Shown one piece after another: positions 8,174 to 17,689 of a DNA stretch of 64,000 nucleotides. Position 1 is the stretch's first letter. Every line of letters begins with the position of its first letter. Origin of the DNA: Helicobacter sp. 16-1353 (GTDB lineage: Bacteria; Campylobacterota; Campylobacteria; Campylobacterales; Helicobacteraceae); the NCBI RefSeq assembly GCF_003288815.1, contig NZ_NHYM01000007.1, positions 41,108-105,107 of the forward strand. Reading direction: 5' to 3'. The notes beneath the pieces are model-generated. The model was given only the letters and a program-made list of their open reading frames with translations. It did no database searches and was not told where the DNA came from. The position numbers and the translations under genes were made by a program.

Positions 8174-10090
8174 ATGAACCAAATCAATAGATATTTTTTC
8201 TTAAATACATATCATACGAATCCGCCTAAAGAGCGATTGGATTTTGAAAAATTATTGAATGATAAAAATAGCGAAGATGAGATTCTAACCATACTTATTG
8301 CTTGTAATCAAAGAAATATACAAAATTATTTAAAGCATAGTATGATAAAAAAATTTTGCAATAATCTAGCTATAGAAATAGATGAGGATTCTATTAAGAA
8401 ATTGCAAAATGAGGCTATCTTGCGATTTTTACAATCCAATAATAAAAGTAGAATCCTAAATCTAATATCAAAGCTAAAAAATAATAATATAATTTTTTAT
8501 GAAGAAGAGCAGAATATTAGAATCTCACTTGGGGGCGATAAAAATATATCCTTTAGCAAATCCCAGCCAACACCAAATAAAATTGATTTTAGTAGCGATA
8601 ATGTATATCTTAATTTTACAAACAATATTAGAAATAAAATAGAAGATTCTAAGAATATCTATCTAAAAAATAAAACCTTAGAGATTTTAGACAATTTTAT
8701 AAAAGAGAAAATATTTAGCATTGCTGTTTTGGGTTTGGAGGATTCTGGAAAGCAAACACTAATCAAAGCCTTAAATGAAACAAATAATATAGATAAAACA
8801 AATGCTATTTTACATATATCAAATACAGAATCTAAGCCAAAAGCACCATCGAAAAATATCCTAGAAATCTTGGCATTTTATGATAAAAATAATATGGAAA
8901 TAGAGCGTCATATAAAGCTAGAAAGCTATATTACAAAACAAAATATTGATATGTTTAGCATTCCGGCAATTTGTAATCCATACACAAAAATATATGCTCA
9001 AAATATCATAAATAACGCCTCATTGATACTTTATTTAATCGATGTAAATAAAAAAATAAATAATAAAGACATAGAGATAATCGCTGGAATCTTTAAAGAA
9101 AATAAATCTTTAGCTATTGTTTGGACGCATTTTGATTTAATCAATCCCAATACATTAAAAACAATCAAAAAAAGCGTAGTAAAAAAACTATATGAATATC
9201 TAAAGCGATACAACATTAGCGAAATAGAAATACAAACTAAGATAGATTTTATCTGCACTGCATCTAATATATCATTAATGTATTTGCAAAATAGGGAGGA
9301 TTTAGCCCTTAGTAAGGGATTTAGAGTGCAAGACAGCGGAATCTACGAGCTACAAAAATATATAAAATCAACATTATTTAGCGAAAAAAATACTAAATCA
9401 ATATCTAAAGAAATACTCTTTAGACTAAATTCAGCGATAAAAATATATATCCAAAATCTACAAAAAGAGCCGATAGATTTTCATATAGATGATGATTTAA
9501 TACAAAGCTATAAAAACAATTTGGAGATAATAAAAAATAATATAAATCATAATATTTTAGTAAGTTTAAATATCATATTTGAATCCATTAGCCAAGATAA
9601 TAGCAAAGCAAATAAAAAGATTCTGCTAAAAATCAAAATAACGGATTTATTGAATAATATTTTTAAAATGGGGGAAAAAGATTTTGAGAAAATAAATCTA
9701 CAATTTTTACATAAAATAAAGCATTCAAATGAGCTTAATAAAAAACAATTAGAAGTAGTGATTTTAAAGCTTAATATACTAAAATCACATCTCAAAAAAA
9801 TCTTTGTATTGGATAATAAATTTTTAATCTCCCAAATCATAGAAACATTAAATGAAAATGAGAATCTCAATAGCAAGGATATTTTAATCACAAAAAAAGT
9901 GATTATGGAAAACTTATGTTTAGAATCAAAAATAGATTCTGCATTGAAAAATGCAAAAAATGCGATAGATAGTATAACAAATATACTTGAGATGAGATTC
10001 CAATATAGTCCAAATGAGATAAAAGATAGAATCTCTCAAGCAAGACAATTGTTAAATTCCCTTATTGTGATAAATAATGAATATAATTGA
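8174..10090 (+). CDS. Dynamin-like GTPase family protein, first of a pair (degenerate P-loop)
   Basis: This 638-residue protein has about 170 N-terminal residues of unknown fold, then a GTPase-like domain (about 185-400), then a long helical C-terminal region. The P-loop reads GLEDSGKQT, with Gln where GKS/GKT is expected. The G3 region is weak and the G4 position reads THFDL rather than NKxD. The next gene overlaps it by 14 bp and encodes a protein with a proper P-loop. Tandem dynamin-like pairs are known in Campylobacter jejuni (Cj0411/Cj0412, DLP1/DLP2), which form a membrane-tethering heterotetramer. By analogy this could be the divergent partner. Confidence 0.6.
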   Translation: MNQINRYFFLNTYHTNPPKERLDFEKLLNDKNSEDEILTILIACNQRNIQNYLKHSMIKKFCNNLAIEIDEDSIKKLQNEAILRFLQSNNKSRILNLISKLKNNNIIFYEEEQNIRISLGGDKNISFSKSQPTPNKIDFSSDNVYLNFTNNIRNKIEDSKNIYLKNKTLEILDNFIKEKIFSIAVLGLEDSGKQTLIKALNETNNIDKTNAILHISNTESKPKAPSKNILEILAFYDKNNMEIERHIKLESYITKQNIDMFSIPAICNPYTKIYAQNIINNASLILYLIDVNKKINNKDIEIIAGIFKENKSLAIVWTHFDLINPNTLKTIKKSVVKKLYEYLKRYNISEIEIQTKIDFICTASNISLMYLQNREDLALSKGFRVQDSGIYELQKYIKSTLFSEKNTKSISKEILFRLNSAIKIYIQNLQKEPIDFHIDDDLIQSYKNNLEIIKNNINHNILVSLNIIFESISQDNSKANKKILLKIKITDLLNNIFKMGEKDFEKINLQFLHKIKHSNELNKKQLEVVILKLNILKSHLKKIFVLDNKFLISQIIETLNENENLNSKDILITKKVIMENLCLESKIDSALKNAKNAIDSITNILEMRFQYSPNEIKDRISQARQLLNSLIVINNEYN

Positions 10091-11759
10091 TGATTTTATA
10101 AACGAATATCTGCAGATTTCAAAGATTACAGAAACAAACGAACAAAGTAGCATTCTAAATAAACTATCTGCATTTTTAGAATACACAAGGATAAAAGATA
10201 GAAAAAAAGCATTAGAATTTAAAACAAATATAGAAAAAATGATTAATGCAAATTTGAGAATCTGCATAAAAGGACAAAAGCTATCTGGGAAATCAAGCCT
10301 TATTAACGCATTTCTAGAATCCAATATAATACCGAAAAATAAATCCCTAAATTTTATAATAAAATATTCGCATATACCATATTTGAGAATCCACAAAGAT
10401 AATATAATCACAACTCATAGCTTAGAAATGCTAGAAATAATCAAAGAATGCGATTTTGCGGAGATATTCTTAGATAATGAAATCCTAAAAAAAGTAACAT
10501 TAATAGAATCTAATAATGATTTTTATAGTATGGAAAAATGTGATTTTTGTATTTCTGTAAATAATCATTTAGATGAAAGTAAAAATTGTAATTTTGTGGT
10601 GTTAAATAAGATAGATTTACTCACAGAAGGGGAGCTACAAGAAATAAATAAAATTATAAAAGAAAAATATTTATTATTAGATTCTAGCAACTCTATAGAT
10701 TCCGCAATAAAGCAAAATATCACTCCCATTGTGGCAACTTCTATTATAAATAACGAAGATTCTAAAAATCTACTTAAGATATTTAAAGAGCAGATTCTCC
10801 CACAAGCAAAGATATTAAAAGACAAAAAAATAAAAAATAGCATTATAAATCTTATGGAATCCACTATAAAATCTTATAATGAATTAATACAATCTTATGA
10901 AAATTTAAGCTTAATTATAAAAAAGCAGAATTTCATCGAATACGCCCAAGATTTACACCTAAGAATACAAAATAATCTAGATAGTATTTTAAAAACATTT
11001 AGTGAAGATTTTAAGGATATAGGCGATGTTTTTTGGGAAAATATGCAAGGTGAGAAAATAGATTTTATAAATAAAACCAATATTTTAAAAGTAAAAAAAA
11101 TAAATAAAAAAATGCTATATAGCTTAGATATAGATTCCATTAAGGAAATATTATTTAATGATAATAGTATTTATGCAAGAAAATATAGGGCTAATATTTA
11201 TAATTTATCAAAGCTTAGAGATTCCGCCATAGAAGAGATAACATCAAGGAGAGAATATTTTATTAGTGATGTTAAAATCTGGCAAGCAAAAGTCCAAAAT
11301 CAAGACAATACCATAACTTTTATAACAGAAATACATAATGATAATCTGCTATATTTCGCATTAAAAATATACGATAATATAATAAATATCTTTATTCTAC
11401 TTACTTCGCAAATAATAATGGATTTATATGCTCAAATATCAAAAATAGAATTTTTAATTAAGAATGAAAAAGCATTATTGATAGAATTTATTGTTTTAAA
11501 AGTAAATCAACAATTAGCGATGATGAGCGACAAACCCAATAAAGATAATCTACAAAACATAGTAAATAAAATCATTGATGATTATTTATTTAAAGATATA
11601 AATACATTCAACGCAAGTATTTTAGATAATACAGCACAGGAAATAGAATCTACAAAATCCCTAAAATGCGAGCAAATCAACAAAATCATCGATGATATAA
11701 AGAATCTTAAGATAGATATAAATCATCTTTTTAACAATATTAAAGATGAAAAATTATAA
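10077..11759 (+). CDS. Dynamin-like GTPase, second of a pair
   Basis: This 560-residue protein has a canonical P-loop, GQKLSGKSS (about residues 65-73), and a G4 motif, VVLNKIDLL (about 174). No obvious DxxG switch motif is present: the segment after beta-3 reads VTLIESN. The C-terminal half is helical, with a hydrophobic stretch around residues 425-450 (YFALKIYDNIINIFILL) that could be a membrane-inserting paddle. Overlaps of 14 bp with the gene before and 14 bp with the EamA gene after indicate translational coupling. Together with the upstream gene it fits a two-component bacterial dynamin system for membrane remodelling; the precise role is unknown. Confidence 0.65.
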   Translation: MNIIDDFINEYLQISKITETNEQSSILNKLSAFLEYTRIKDRKKALEFKTNIEKMINANLRICIKGQKLSGKSSLINAFLESNIIPKNKSLNFIIKYSHIPYLRIHKDNIITTHSLEMLEIIKECDFAEIFLDNEILKKVTLIESNNDFYSMEKCDFCISVNNHLDESKNCNFVVLNKIDLLTEGELQEINKIIKEKYLLLDSSNSIDSAIKQNITPIVATSIINNEDSKNLLKIFKEQILPQAKILKDKKIKNSIINLMESTIKSYNELIQSYENLSLIIKKQNFIEYAQDLHLRIQNNLDSILKTFSEDFKDIGDVFWENMQGEKIDFINKTNILKVKKINKKMLYSLDIDSIKEILFNDNSIYARKYRANIYNLSKLRDSAIEEITSRREYFISDVKIWQAKVQNQDNTITFITEIHNDNLLYFALKIYDNIINIFILLTSQIIMDLYAQISKIEFLIKNEKALLIEFIVLKVNQQLAMMSDKPNKDNLQNIVNKIIDDYLFKDINTFNASILDNTAQEIESTKSLKCEQINKIIDDIKNLKIDINHLFNNIKDEKL

Positions 11760-12657
11760 TAAACAAATATTATTTACCTATCTTTTATTTATAGCGATGG
11801 CATCTTGGGGATTATCGTGGCCCCTTTCAAAAATACTATCAAGCAATCATTCTATATTTATTGTTGCATTTGGGCGATTTTTTCTAGTGGCATTAAGCCT
11901 AATCCCCATATTATTTTATTTCAAACTTAGCTTAAAAATACCAAGGGAGAATCTACTCGCATTAATCTTAAATACTATATTCAACGCTTCATACGCACTC
12001 ATATTTTTCTATGCATTGCGTTTAGGAAGTGCTGGAAGTGCAGGTGTTATAACAACCACATTATCGCCCATAATTGCGACATTGCTATCTATCATTATTT
12101 TTAACAACAAACTAAATAGAAGAGAAATAATAGGGCTAATACTAGGTCTAATATCTGGAATCTTCTTGCTAAATCTAATCCATCTAGAATCCATAATAAA
12201 CCCATTTAATCTATTTTTTATTTTATGTGCATTTTTATGGGCTTGTGTAACACTTAGTGCAAGAAAATTATCCAATAATATCAATCCTTTAGTTATAAAT
12301 TTCTATAGTTCATTTATAAGCTCGATATTATTTATTCCATTTTTAAAATGGGGCGATTTTGGCATTTTGAGAGAATGGGATTCTATGGCTATGCTAATAA
12401 CTATAGCTTTATTTTCCACAGTATTTGGCACAACTATATATTATAAAGGCATAGGAGTATTAGGAATCACAAAATCCGCTTCTTACACGCTTCTCGTGCC
12501 ATTTTTTGCATTAATACTATCTTGGATTATACTAGGTGAAGTTCCTAGTATTCATACGATTATAGGAGGCTCTTTAGCAGTTTGTGCAATATATCTAATA
12601 AGTATTTATAATAAAAAACATCTTAGAATCTTTAAGAAATCATATATAAAAAGCTAA
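11746..12657 (+). CDS. EamA/RhaT family drug/metabolite transporter
   Basis: This 303-residue protein has about ten transmembrane helices in two homologous EamA halves. MASWGLSWPLSKIL near the start is the usual first-helix signature, and LRLGSAGSAGVITTT (about residue 90) and the second-half segment SYTLLVPFFALILSWI match the family. Substrates range from amino acids to nucleotide sugars and cannot be told from the sequence. It is the last gene of the nosL-like/dynamin operon, overlapping the second dynamin gene by 14 bp. Confidence 0.85.
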   Translation: MKNYNKQILFTYLLFIAMASWGLSWPLSKILSSNHSIFIVAFGRFFLVALSLIPILFYFKLSLKIPRENLLALILNTIFNASYALIFFYALRLGSAGSAGVITTTLSPIIATLLSIIIFNNKLNRREIIGLILGLISGIFLLNLIHLESIINPFNLFFILCAFLWACVTLSARKLSNNINPLVINFYSSFISSILFIPFLKWGDFGILREWDSMAMLITIALFSTVFGTTIYYKGIGVLGITKSASYTLLVPFFALILSWIILGEVPSIHTIIGGSLAVCAIYLISIYNKKHLRIFKKSYIKS

Positions 12658-12826
12658 TATCCACATTAATTTATCACCTTAAAATAAAATTAAATATCTT
12701 AAATCATAGTAAATAATGACATTTATTAATATCTTAAAATATTAAAAATAACTTAAGAAGTATATATTATATTTAAGCACACTTTTTTACCGCAACTAAA
12801 ATATGATTTAATACTAATTGTATTTA

Positions 12827-12866
12827 AAGATTCTAGTATTTATAATTCGCCTGTGTTTAGAATCTT
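12827..12866 (+). promoter_or_regulatory. Inverted GATTC-word pair in the PII gene leader
   Basis: AAGATTCTA at 12827-12835 is the exact reverse complement of TAGAATCTT at 12858-12866, with a 22-nt loop. The second arm abuts the strong Shine-Dalgarno AAAAGGAGG upstream of the ATG at 12881. In RNA the hairpin could affect translation initiation. It is built from the window's over-represented hexamer in opposite orientations. Confidence 0.55.
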
Positions 12867-12880
12867 AAAAGGAGGAACAT

Positions 12881-13225
12881 ATGGGAATAGTAAAAGTAGA
12901 AATTATAACTAGAGTAGAAAAAGCTACGGAACTAAGACAAGCATTAAATGATATTAATGTATGCGGTATGACTATAACAAATGTTATGGGACAAGGCAAA
13001 CAAAAAGGGAAAACGGAAATTTATCGTGGCAATGAGATTGCATTTGATATGTTGCCTAAAATAAAAGTCGAGCTATTAATTGATGAAAATATATTAGATG
13101 GGGTTTTAAAAGTAGCAAAATCTACATTAAATACAAATAATGTAGGCGATGGCAAAATCGCAATCTATCATATAGATAATGTTATTCGCATTAGAACAGG
13201 CGAAGAGGGCGTAAAAGCACTATAA
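12881..13225 (+). CDS. glnK: PII nitrogen-regulatory protein (GlnB/GlnK type)
   Basis: This 114-residue protein is the standard PII length. PII trimers sense ATP/ADP and 2-oxoglutarate and, when paired with Amt, plug the ammonium channel. The T-loop QKGKTEIYRGNEI keeps the Tyr (residue 48) that is uridylylated in Proteobacteria. GDGKIAIY and the C-terminal VIRIRTGEEG are the conserved B- and C-loop segments. The CDS starts at an ATG behind a strong AAAAGGAGG. It lies 149 bp upstream of amtB on the same strand, the classic glnK-amtB arrangement. Confidence 0.92.
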   Translation: MGIVKVEIITRVEKATELRQALNDINVCGMTITNVMGQGKQKGKTEIYRGNEIAFDMLPKIKVELLIDENILDGVLKVAKSTLNTNNVGDGKIAIYHIDNVIRIRTGEEGVKAL

Positions 13226-13245
13226 TTAAAAGTAAAATCTAACAA

Positions 13246-13281
13246 CAAAGAGTGAAGATTTGGTAGGTTATTCACTCTTTG
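13246..13281 (+). terminator. Stem-loop between glnK and amtB
   Basis: CAAAGAGTGAA at 13246-13256 pairs perfectly with TTCACTCTTTG at 13271-13281 around a 14-nt loop. There is no clear T run after it, so it may be an attenuator or mRNA-stabilising hairpin that sets the PII-to-channel ratio, rather than a full terminator. Confidence 0.6.
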
Positions 13282-13374
13282 TATGTATTCTATATGACTT
13301 AAATTTCTATGTAGTTTTAAAAATCATATAGACGAAGATTCTACCAAATATTTTATTTGCATAAGGATAATTAA

Positions 13375-14673
13375 ATGAAAAAATTTGGAATCTTAGGTTT
13401 ATTATTGCCGTATTTGGCATTTGGAAGCGGAGGAGAATCTAGCGAAATAGCAAGTAGCGGAGATATTGCATTTATGCTATTTTGTGCGTCATTAGTTTTA
13501 CTTATGACACCAGCTTTGGCGATGTTTTACTCAGGTATGGTTAGAAGTAAGAATGTTTTAAATACCATTATGAATTGCTTTATAGTTATTGCGGTATTAA
13601 GCATTCAGTGGGTATTGCTAGGATATACACTAGCATTTGGGAGCGATATTGGTGGCGGAATCTTGGGTTCTTTAGAATATTTTGCCCTTGAAAATATCGG
13701 CAATGATGGTGCAATCCCACATAATCTATTTATGATTTTTCAAATGATGTTTGCCATAATTGCCGCAGCAATTATCACTGGGGCATTCGTGGAGCGGATG
13801 AAATTTGGCGTTTTAGTAATTTTTATTGTGCTTTGGAGCACATTTGTTTATGACCCATTGGCACATTGGGTTTGGAATAGCGATGGTTGGCTTTTAAAGA
13901 TTGGCTCACTAGATTTTGCCGGAGGTGGCGTTGTGCATATAAGTGCTGGAATCGCCGGATTAGTGGGCTGTATAATGCTTGGTAGGAGAAAAAAGCTCAA
14001 TCAAATCGCCCCGCATAGTATCCCATATACATTTTTAGGTGGAATTTTACTTTGGATTGGATGGCTTGGTTTTAATGCTGGAAGTGCATTAGGAGCGAAT
14101 GAAATTGCTATAAACGCCTTTATTACGACTAATATCGCCACTGCAAGCGGAATCTTGGGTTGGGTTGTAGCGGATTATATCAAGCATAAAAAGCCGACTT
14201 TATTAGGGGCAATCACTGGGGCAGTTGCGGGGCTTGTTTCCATCACTCCAGCAGCTGGGTTTGTAACGCCTTTAGCTTCGATTCCTATAGGATTTTGCGG
14301 GGCGATTTTATGCTTTTTTGCTATCACATTTTTAAAGAATAAATTAAAATACGACGATTCACTCGATGTTTTTGGGCTTCACGGAGTAGGTGGAATCTGG
14401 GGTGGAATTGCCACAGGGCTATTTGCTACAAGTAAAGTTAATGAGCTAGTAGCAAATGATGCCGCAGGAGAGGGGCTTTTCTATAGCGGAGATTTTAGTT
14501 TGCTTGGAGTGCAGATAATCGCAATTCTCGCTTGTGCAGGACTTTCGCTTGTTGGAAGTATTATTATTTTTAAGATTATCTCACTCTTTACCTCTATTCG
14601 AGTGGAATCTAATATTGAAGAATCTGGATTAGATTCTACCCTACACGGCGAAATTGGCTATAGAGGCATATAA
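13375..14673 (+). CDS. amtB: Ammonium transporter (Amt family)
   Basis: This 432-residue protein begins with a cleavable-signal-like segment, followed by about eleven transmembrane helices. The twin pore histidines are visible in the fifth-helix sequence DPLAHWVWNSDGWL and in GLHGVGGIWGGIATGLF (about residue 336). FYSGMVRSKNVL near residue 50 is the Amt signature. It conducts ammonium across the inner membrane and is gated by the PII protein encoded just upstream. No sign of damage. Confidence 0.95.
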   Translation: MKKFGILGLLLPYLAFGSGGESSEIASSGDIAFMLFCASLVLLMTPALAMFYSGMVRSKNVLNTIMNCFIVIAVLSIQWVLLGYTLAFGSDIGGGILGSLEYFALENIGNDGAIPHNLFMIFQMMFAIIAAAIITGAFVERMKFGVLVIFIVLWSTFVYDPLAHWVWNSDGWLLKIGSLDFAGGGVVHISAGIAGLVGCIMLGRRKKLNQIAPHSIPYTFLGGILLWIGWLGFNAGSALGANEIAINAFITTNIATASGILGWVVADYIKHKKPTLLGAITGAVAGLVSITPAAGFVTPLASIPIGFCGAILCFFAITFLKNKLKYDDSLDVFGLHGVGGIWGGIATGLFATSKVNELVANDAAGEGLFYSGDFSLLGVQIIAILACAGLSLVGSIIIFKIISLFTSIRVESNIEESGLDSTLHGEIGYRGI

Positions 14674-14702
14674 ATAATTATCGCATAAATGAGATTTAAT
14701 TT

Positions 14703-14746
14703 GCAAGATTCTTTTATTAGGATTCCAAACTTTAATAGAATCTTGC
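14703..14746 (+). terminator. Putative amtB terminator made of an inverted word pair
   Basis: GCAAGATTCT at 14703-14712 is the reverse complement of AGAATCTTGC at 14737-14746. The hairpin lies 30 bp past the amtB stop and a T-rich stretch follows within 20 bp. The loop is long (24 nt), so termination strength is uncertain. Confidence 0.5.
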
Positions 14747-14935
14747 GGATTCTGCATTTTTAAATTCCGCTTTTTTAATTTTACTTTTTAAACTACACTT
14801 TTTTTAATTCCGCATTCCACATTTTGTGGAATTTTGCACGGAATCTAAAAAAATCCAAAGCCCAATCTAACGCGGAATCCTAAGAATCCGCCCATTTATC
14901 GATTGAAAAATTTATTTAAGGTAGCAATAAAAATA

Positions 14936-15026
14936 GGCGACGAGCGGAAAAATGAAGTTTTCTTAAAGGGCAGTGAGTAGAGGGTTTTAGGGGATTTGTC
15001 TCCCTATATTAAAGGGCGACGAGCGG
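14936..15026 (+). repeat. Direct repeat GGCGACGAGCGG, two copies
   Basis: Identical 12-mers at 14936-14947 and 15015-15026, both followed by A-rich sequence, lie 79 bp apart. Between them TAGGGGA (from 14988) and TCTCCCTA (to 15006) can form a short stem. G content is higher than in flanking DNA. The meaning is unknown. Confidence 0.6.
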
Positions 15027-15363
15027 GAAAAGATTTAATAATAATTTTAAGAGCGTAGCTTTTAAAGTATCCATACAGAATCTTTTAAACTTTTATATAA
15101 ACTTGAATCTTTGAGAGAATCTAAATCTTTAGAATCCCGTAGATTCTGCCCTTTTAAATTCATTAATTGCAAATTTCGCAAGAATCCAAGACTTTATAAA
15201 TTTAGGATTCCGCAGATTCCGCGGAATCTAGATTCGCCACTTAATTTTAAATCAATCCTACCAACTCACTTTTACATTAAAAAATCCGCTGTTTTTTGGG
15301 TATGGAATCTAAGCCGATTTCGCAACCAAAGCCAATTGTATAATTCACGCCCAAATCTACTTT

Positions 15364-17661
15364 TTACAAATCATTTCTTAGCTTTACGAAAAATTCTTGT
15401 TCTTTTATGAAATTTTGCATTTGATTAATTTCGCTTTGGCTTAGTCTTGGGATTAGGAGCTTTTGCTTTAAGTCGTTTTCTTTTATGTCTAGCATTATAG
15501 AGCCGGTGGCTAGGGCTTCCATTTGCAGTTTATATTCTCTTGTAAATAAAAATCGATAGAATGACAATCGCTCACTTTCATTATCAATCCTAACCCTAAA
15601 ACAGCCATTTGTTAGAACGATATTTTCCGTTTCATCATTCATAATCATACAAAATTTATCAATGCTACCCTTTAGTTTGCTAATACAAATATCATATTTT
15701 CTCACACTTTGCTTCGCCCTATTTGGTAGCTCCCAGCCATAAAGGGCATTAGGCAAGATGTAATTGCCTTTTTCCAAGCTTTTTATATCCAAGTAAAAAT
15801 ATGCGTGATTTGGAATCTTGTTAAAAGACAGCTTGTTTGTAACGCTCGCATTAATGCCCTCAAGCGTGAAATAGTCCTTTTGCTTTAGGCGATTTATGGT
15901 ATTTATATAACCCCTTTGGTTTCGCTCACTGCTTAGTATATAATCTATTTCCAAGCTAGATTTTTTAATACTCTCATATTCGATTTCTATATTTTCTTTT
16001 TCAAAGCCGCTAATATCATTATCATAAATGAATTTCTTAAAAGATTGCAGAATCTCTGGGAAATCGCTCGAAATAATTGGGTTATTATTATCATCTAGTA
16101 TCAATTCCCCACTTTCTTTATTGCGATGAAAAATGGGGCTTAAGTCCTTAGAGCGAAAGTCAAAGCCGATATTATTAGCAACTGCACTAAATATCTCATA
16201 ATCATTTTTTATATTTTCTTTTTTCAGCACCAAGATTCCCGTTTTGACCCCTGTTTCACTGCCCTTAAAGGCACCTTCTGGCAAGGATATATAGGCGATA
16301 ATCCTAGTTTTATCTAGTAGAAATTTACGGATTGATATATCATTTGGATTATTTAAAAAGCCATTTGGCACGACGATACACAAGATTCCACTATTCTTTA
16401 ATAAATTTATACTTCGCTCGATAAATAGCACTCCAAGTTGCTTGTAATTATATTTAGCAAATAGCTCATAGCCAATGATGTCGCTTTCACTGCCGTTATA
16501 AATCGTCTTTTGTCCAAAAGGTGGATTTGTGATAACAATATCAAATGTGTTATTTTGCAAGTCGCTAGAAAAGATAGAATCTATGCATTTTATATTTGTC
16601 CTACCATCTCCATTTAAAATCATATTTAATCTAGCTACTTCAATGGCATTCTTGCTTATATCCCAGTAGGAGATATTTTTCGCACTATTTTTATTTTTCT
16701 TTAAGCAGCCAATTAGAAAGTCCGCACTTCCGCCAGCTGGGTCTATGATTTTTGTAGTGTTGCCTATTTTTAGCATAGAGACGATAAATTCCACTATGTC
16801 AATTGGCGTGTAGAATTGGTCTAGCTCCGTCTTAAGGCTGGATTGTGCGAACTTCATAAAAAGTGTTTGCAATATATTTTGTTTGCTCTCACTAAAAGAA
16901 AAGTTTTGCATTAGGGCTACAATCTTTTCCATTGTGGAATCTTGCATATCGATATTATCGCTTAGCCTTTCATTGCCATAATATGCTTTTGCTTTTTTGT
17001 AAAGTTTATTTATATTTTCAATGGTATTTTTTGAGCGTTGAAAATCCATAATATCATTTTCATTTTTTTCTTTTTCATCATAGTATTTGGATAAAATCAG
17101 CTTGAAAAATTCCCTATATTTTTCCTCTTTTGTAGTTCCCATATTATGCAAGATTTGCTCTACTTTAAATATAATTCCAGTTATATTTTTAATCGGCTCT
17201 AGGTCTTTTAATCTTAAAGGCGTGTCGTTAAATTTATATCCAAAATGTGGCAATTTTAGGAGTGTATGCTCTTGCGAGTAATTATCATCTTTGGTGAAAA
17301 ATGTATTTTCTATTCCATCAAAATAGATTCCAAAAGGGGCATTTTGCTTGATAATTGCCGGTTTTAGCTGATTTTTTATCGCAGAATCTTTGTCTTTTTT
17401 GTCTCTTTTGATTTTGGCAATTAATAATATTTTGTCTTTATCGTCATTTTCGTAGATTACAATATCTACCCTTAAGTGATTTCGCCCCGCATTGCCGATA
17501 TCCCACACATTTTTTTCAAAATCAAAAAGATTTTTTGGATAGCCCCTATTTAATAGAAATTTTACGCACTCAATCCGCTGGTATTCTTCAGTAAATGTAA
17601 TGTTGTCTTTTGCCTTATCATTTACATTTAATTCACCTCGAATGGGGCATTTTAATCGCAT
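15364..17661 (-). CDS. Single-chain type I-like enzyme: HsdR_N nuclease-like, N6-adenine methyltransferase and target-recognition domain
   Basis: This 765-residue protein has three parts. Residues 1-130 resemble the HsdR N-terminal nuclease domain (RVDIVIY, then ILLIAKIKR where IVEIKR is usual), but the acidic residue of the ExK element appears replaced by Lys. Residues about 190-500 form an HsdM-like methyltransferase with FAQSSLKTELDQFYTP, IDPAGGSADFL (SAM site) and catalytic NPPF. Residues about 560-765 look like one HsdS target-recognition half (YDICISKLKGSIDKF, ALATGSIMLDI). No hsdR or hsdS lies nearby. It may act as a self-contained methyltransferase. Confidence 0.75.
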   Translation of the reverse strand: MRLKCPIRGELNVNDKAKDNITFTEEYQRIECVKFLLNRGYPKNLFDFEKNVWDIGNAGRNHLRVDIVIYENDDKDKILLIAKIKRDKKDKDSAIKNQLKPAIIKQNAPFGIYFDGIENTFFTKDDNYSQEHTLLKLPHFGYKFNDTPLRLKDLEPIKNITGIIFKVEQILHNMGTTKEEKYREFFKLILSKYYDEKEKNENDIMDFQRSKNTIENINKLYKKAKAYYGNERLSDNIDMQDSTMEKIVALMQNFSFSESKQNILQTLFMKFAQSSLKTELDQFYTPIDIVEFIVSMLKIGNTTKIIDPAGGSADFLIGCLKKNKNSAKNISYWDISKNAIEVARLNMILNGDGRTNIKCIDSIFSSDLQNNTFDIVITNPPFGQKTIYNGSESDIIGYELFAKYNYKQLGVLFIERSINLLKNSGILCIVVPNGFLNNPNDISIRKFLLDKTRIIAYISLPEGAFKGSETGVKTGILVLKKENIKNDYEIFSAVANNIGFDFRSKDLSPIFHRNKESGELILDDNNNPIISSDFPEILQSFKKFIYDNDISGFEKENIEIEYESIKKSSLEIDYILSSERNQRGYINTINRLKQKDYFTLEGINASVTNKLSFNKIPNHAYFYLDIKSLEKGNYILPNALYGWELPNRAKQSVRKYDICISKLKGSIDKFCMIMNDETENIVLTNGCFRVRIDNESERLSFYRFLFTREYKLQMEALATGSIMLDIKENDLKQKLLIPRLSQSEINQMQNFIKEQEFFVKLRNDL

Positions 17662-17689
17662 TTATGTCCTTAATCGATAGCTAAGAATT

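Larger units (their letters stand above)
14674..15363 (+). other. 690-bp gene-free region dense in GAATCT/AGATTC words
   Basis: No convincing gene lies here. I count about 11 GAATCT or AGATTC hexamers in 690 bp, many extended to AGATTCCG or GGAATCT, including a cluster at about 15202-15236. It also contains TTCCGC words, an inverted pair after amtB, and a direct repeat GGCGACGAGCGG at 14936 and 15015. The segment around 14930-15060 is richer in G than its surroundings and could be a small RNA or gene remnant. A 99-codon open frame at 15111-15410 consists largely of the repeated words and is not accepted as a gene. Confidence 0.6.

Noticed and set aside
14936..15026. Two GGCGACGAGCGG copies as a CRISPR remnant
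   Set aside because: There are only two short copies, with no further spacing pattern and no cas genes nearby.
15111..15410. 99-codon open frame on the plus strand
   Set aside because: It is largely made of the repeated GAATCT/AGATTC words, has no recognisable domain, no good ribosome-binding site, and overlaps the 3' end of the fused methyltransferase gene.
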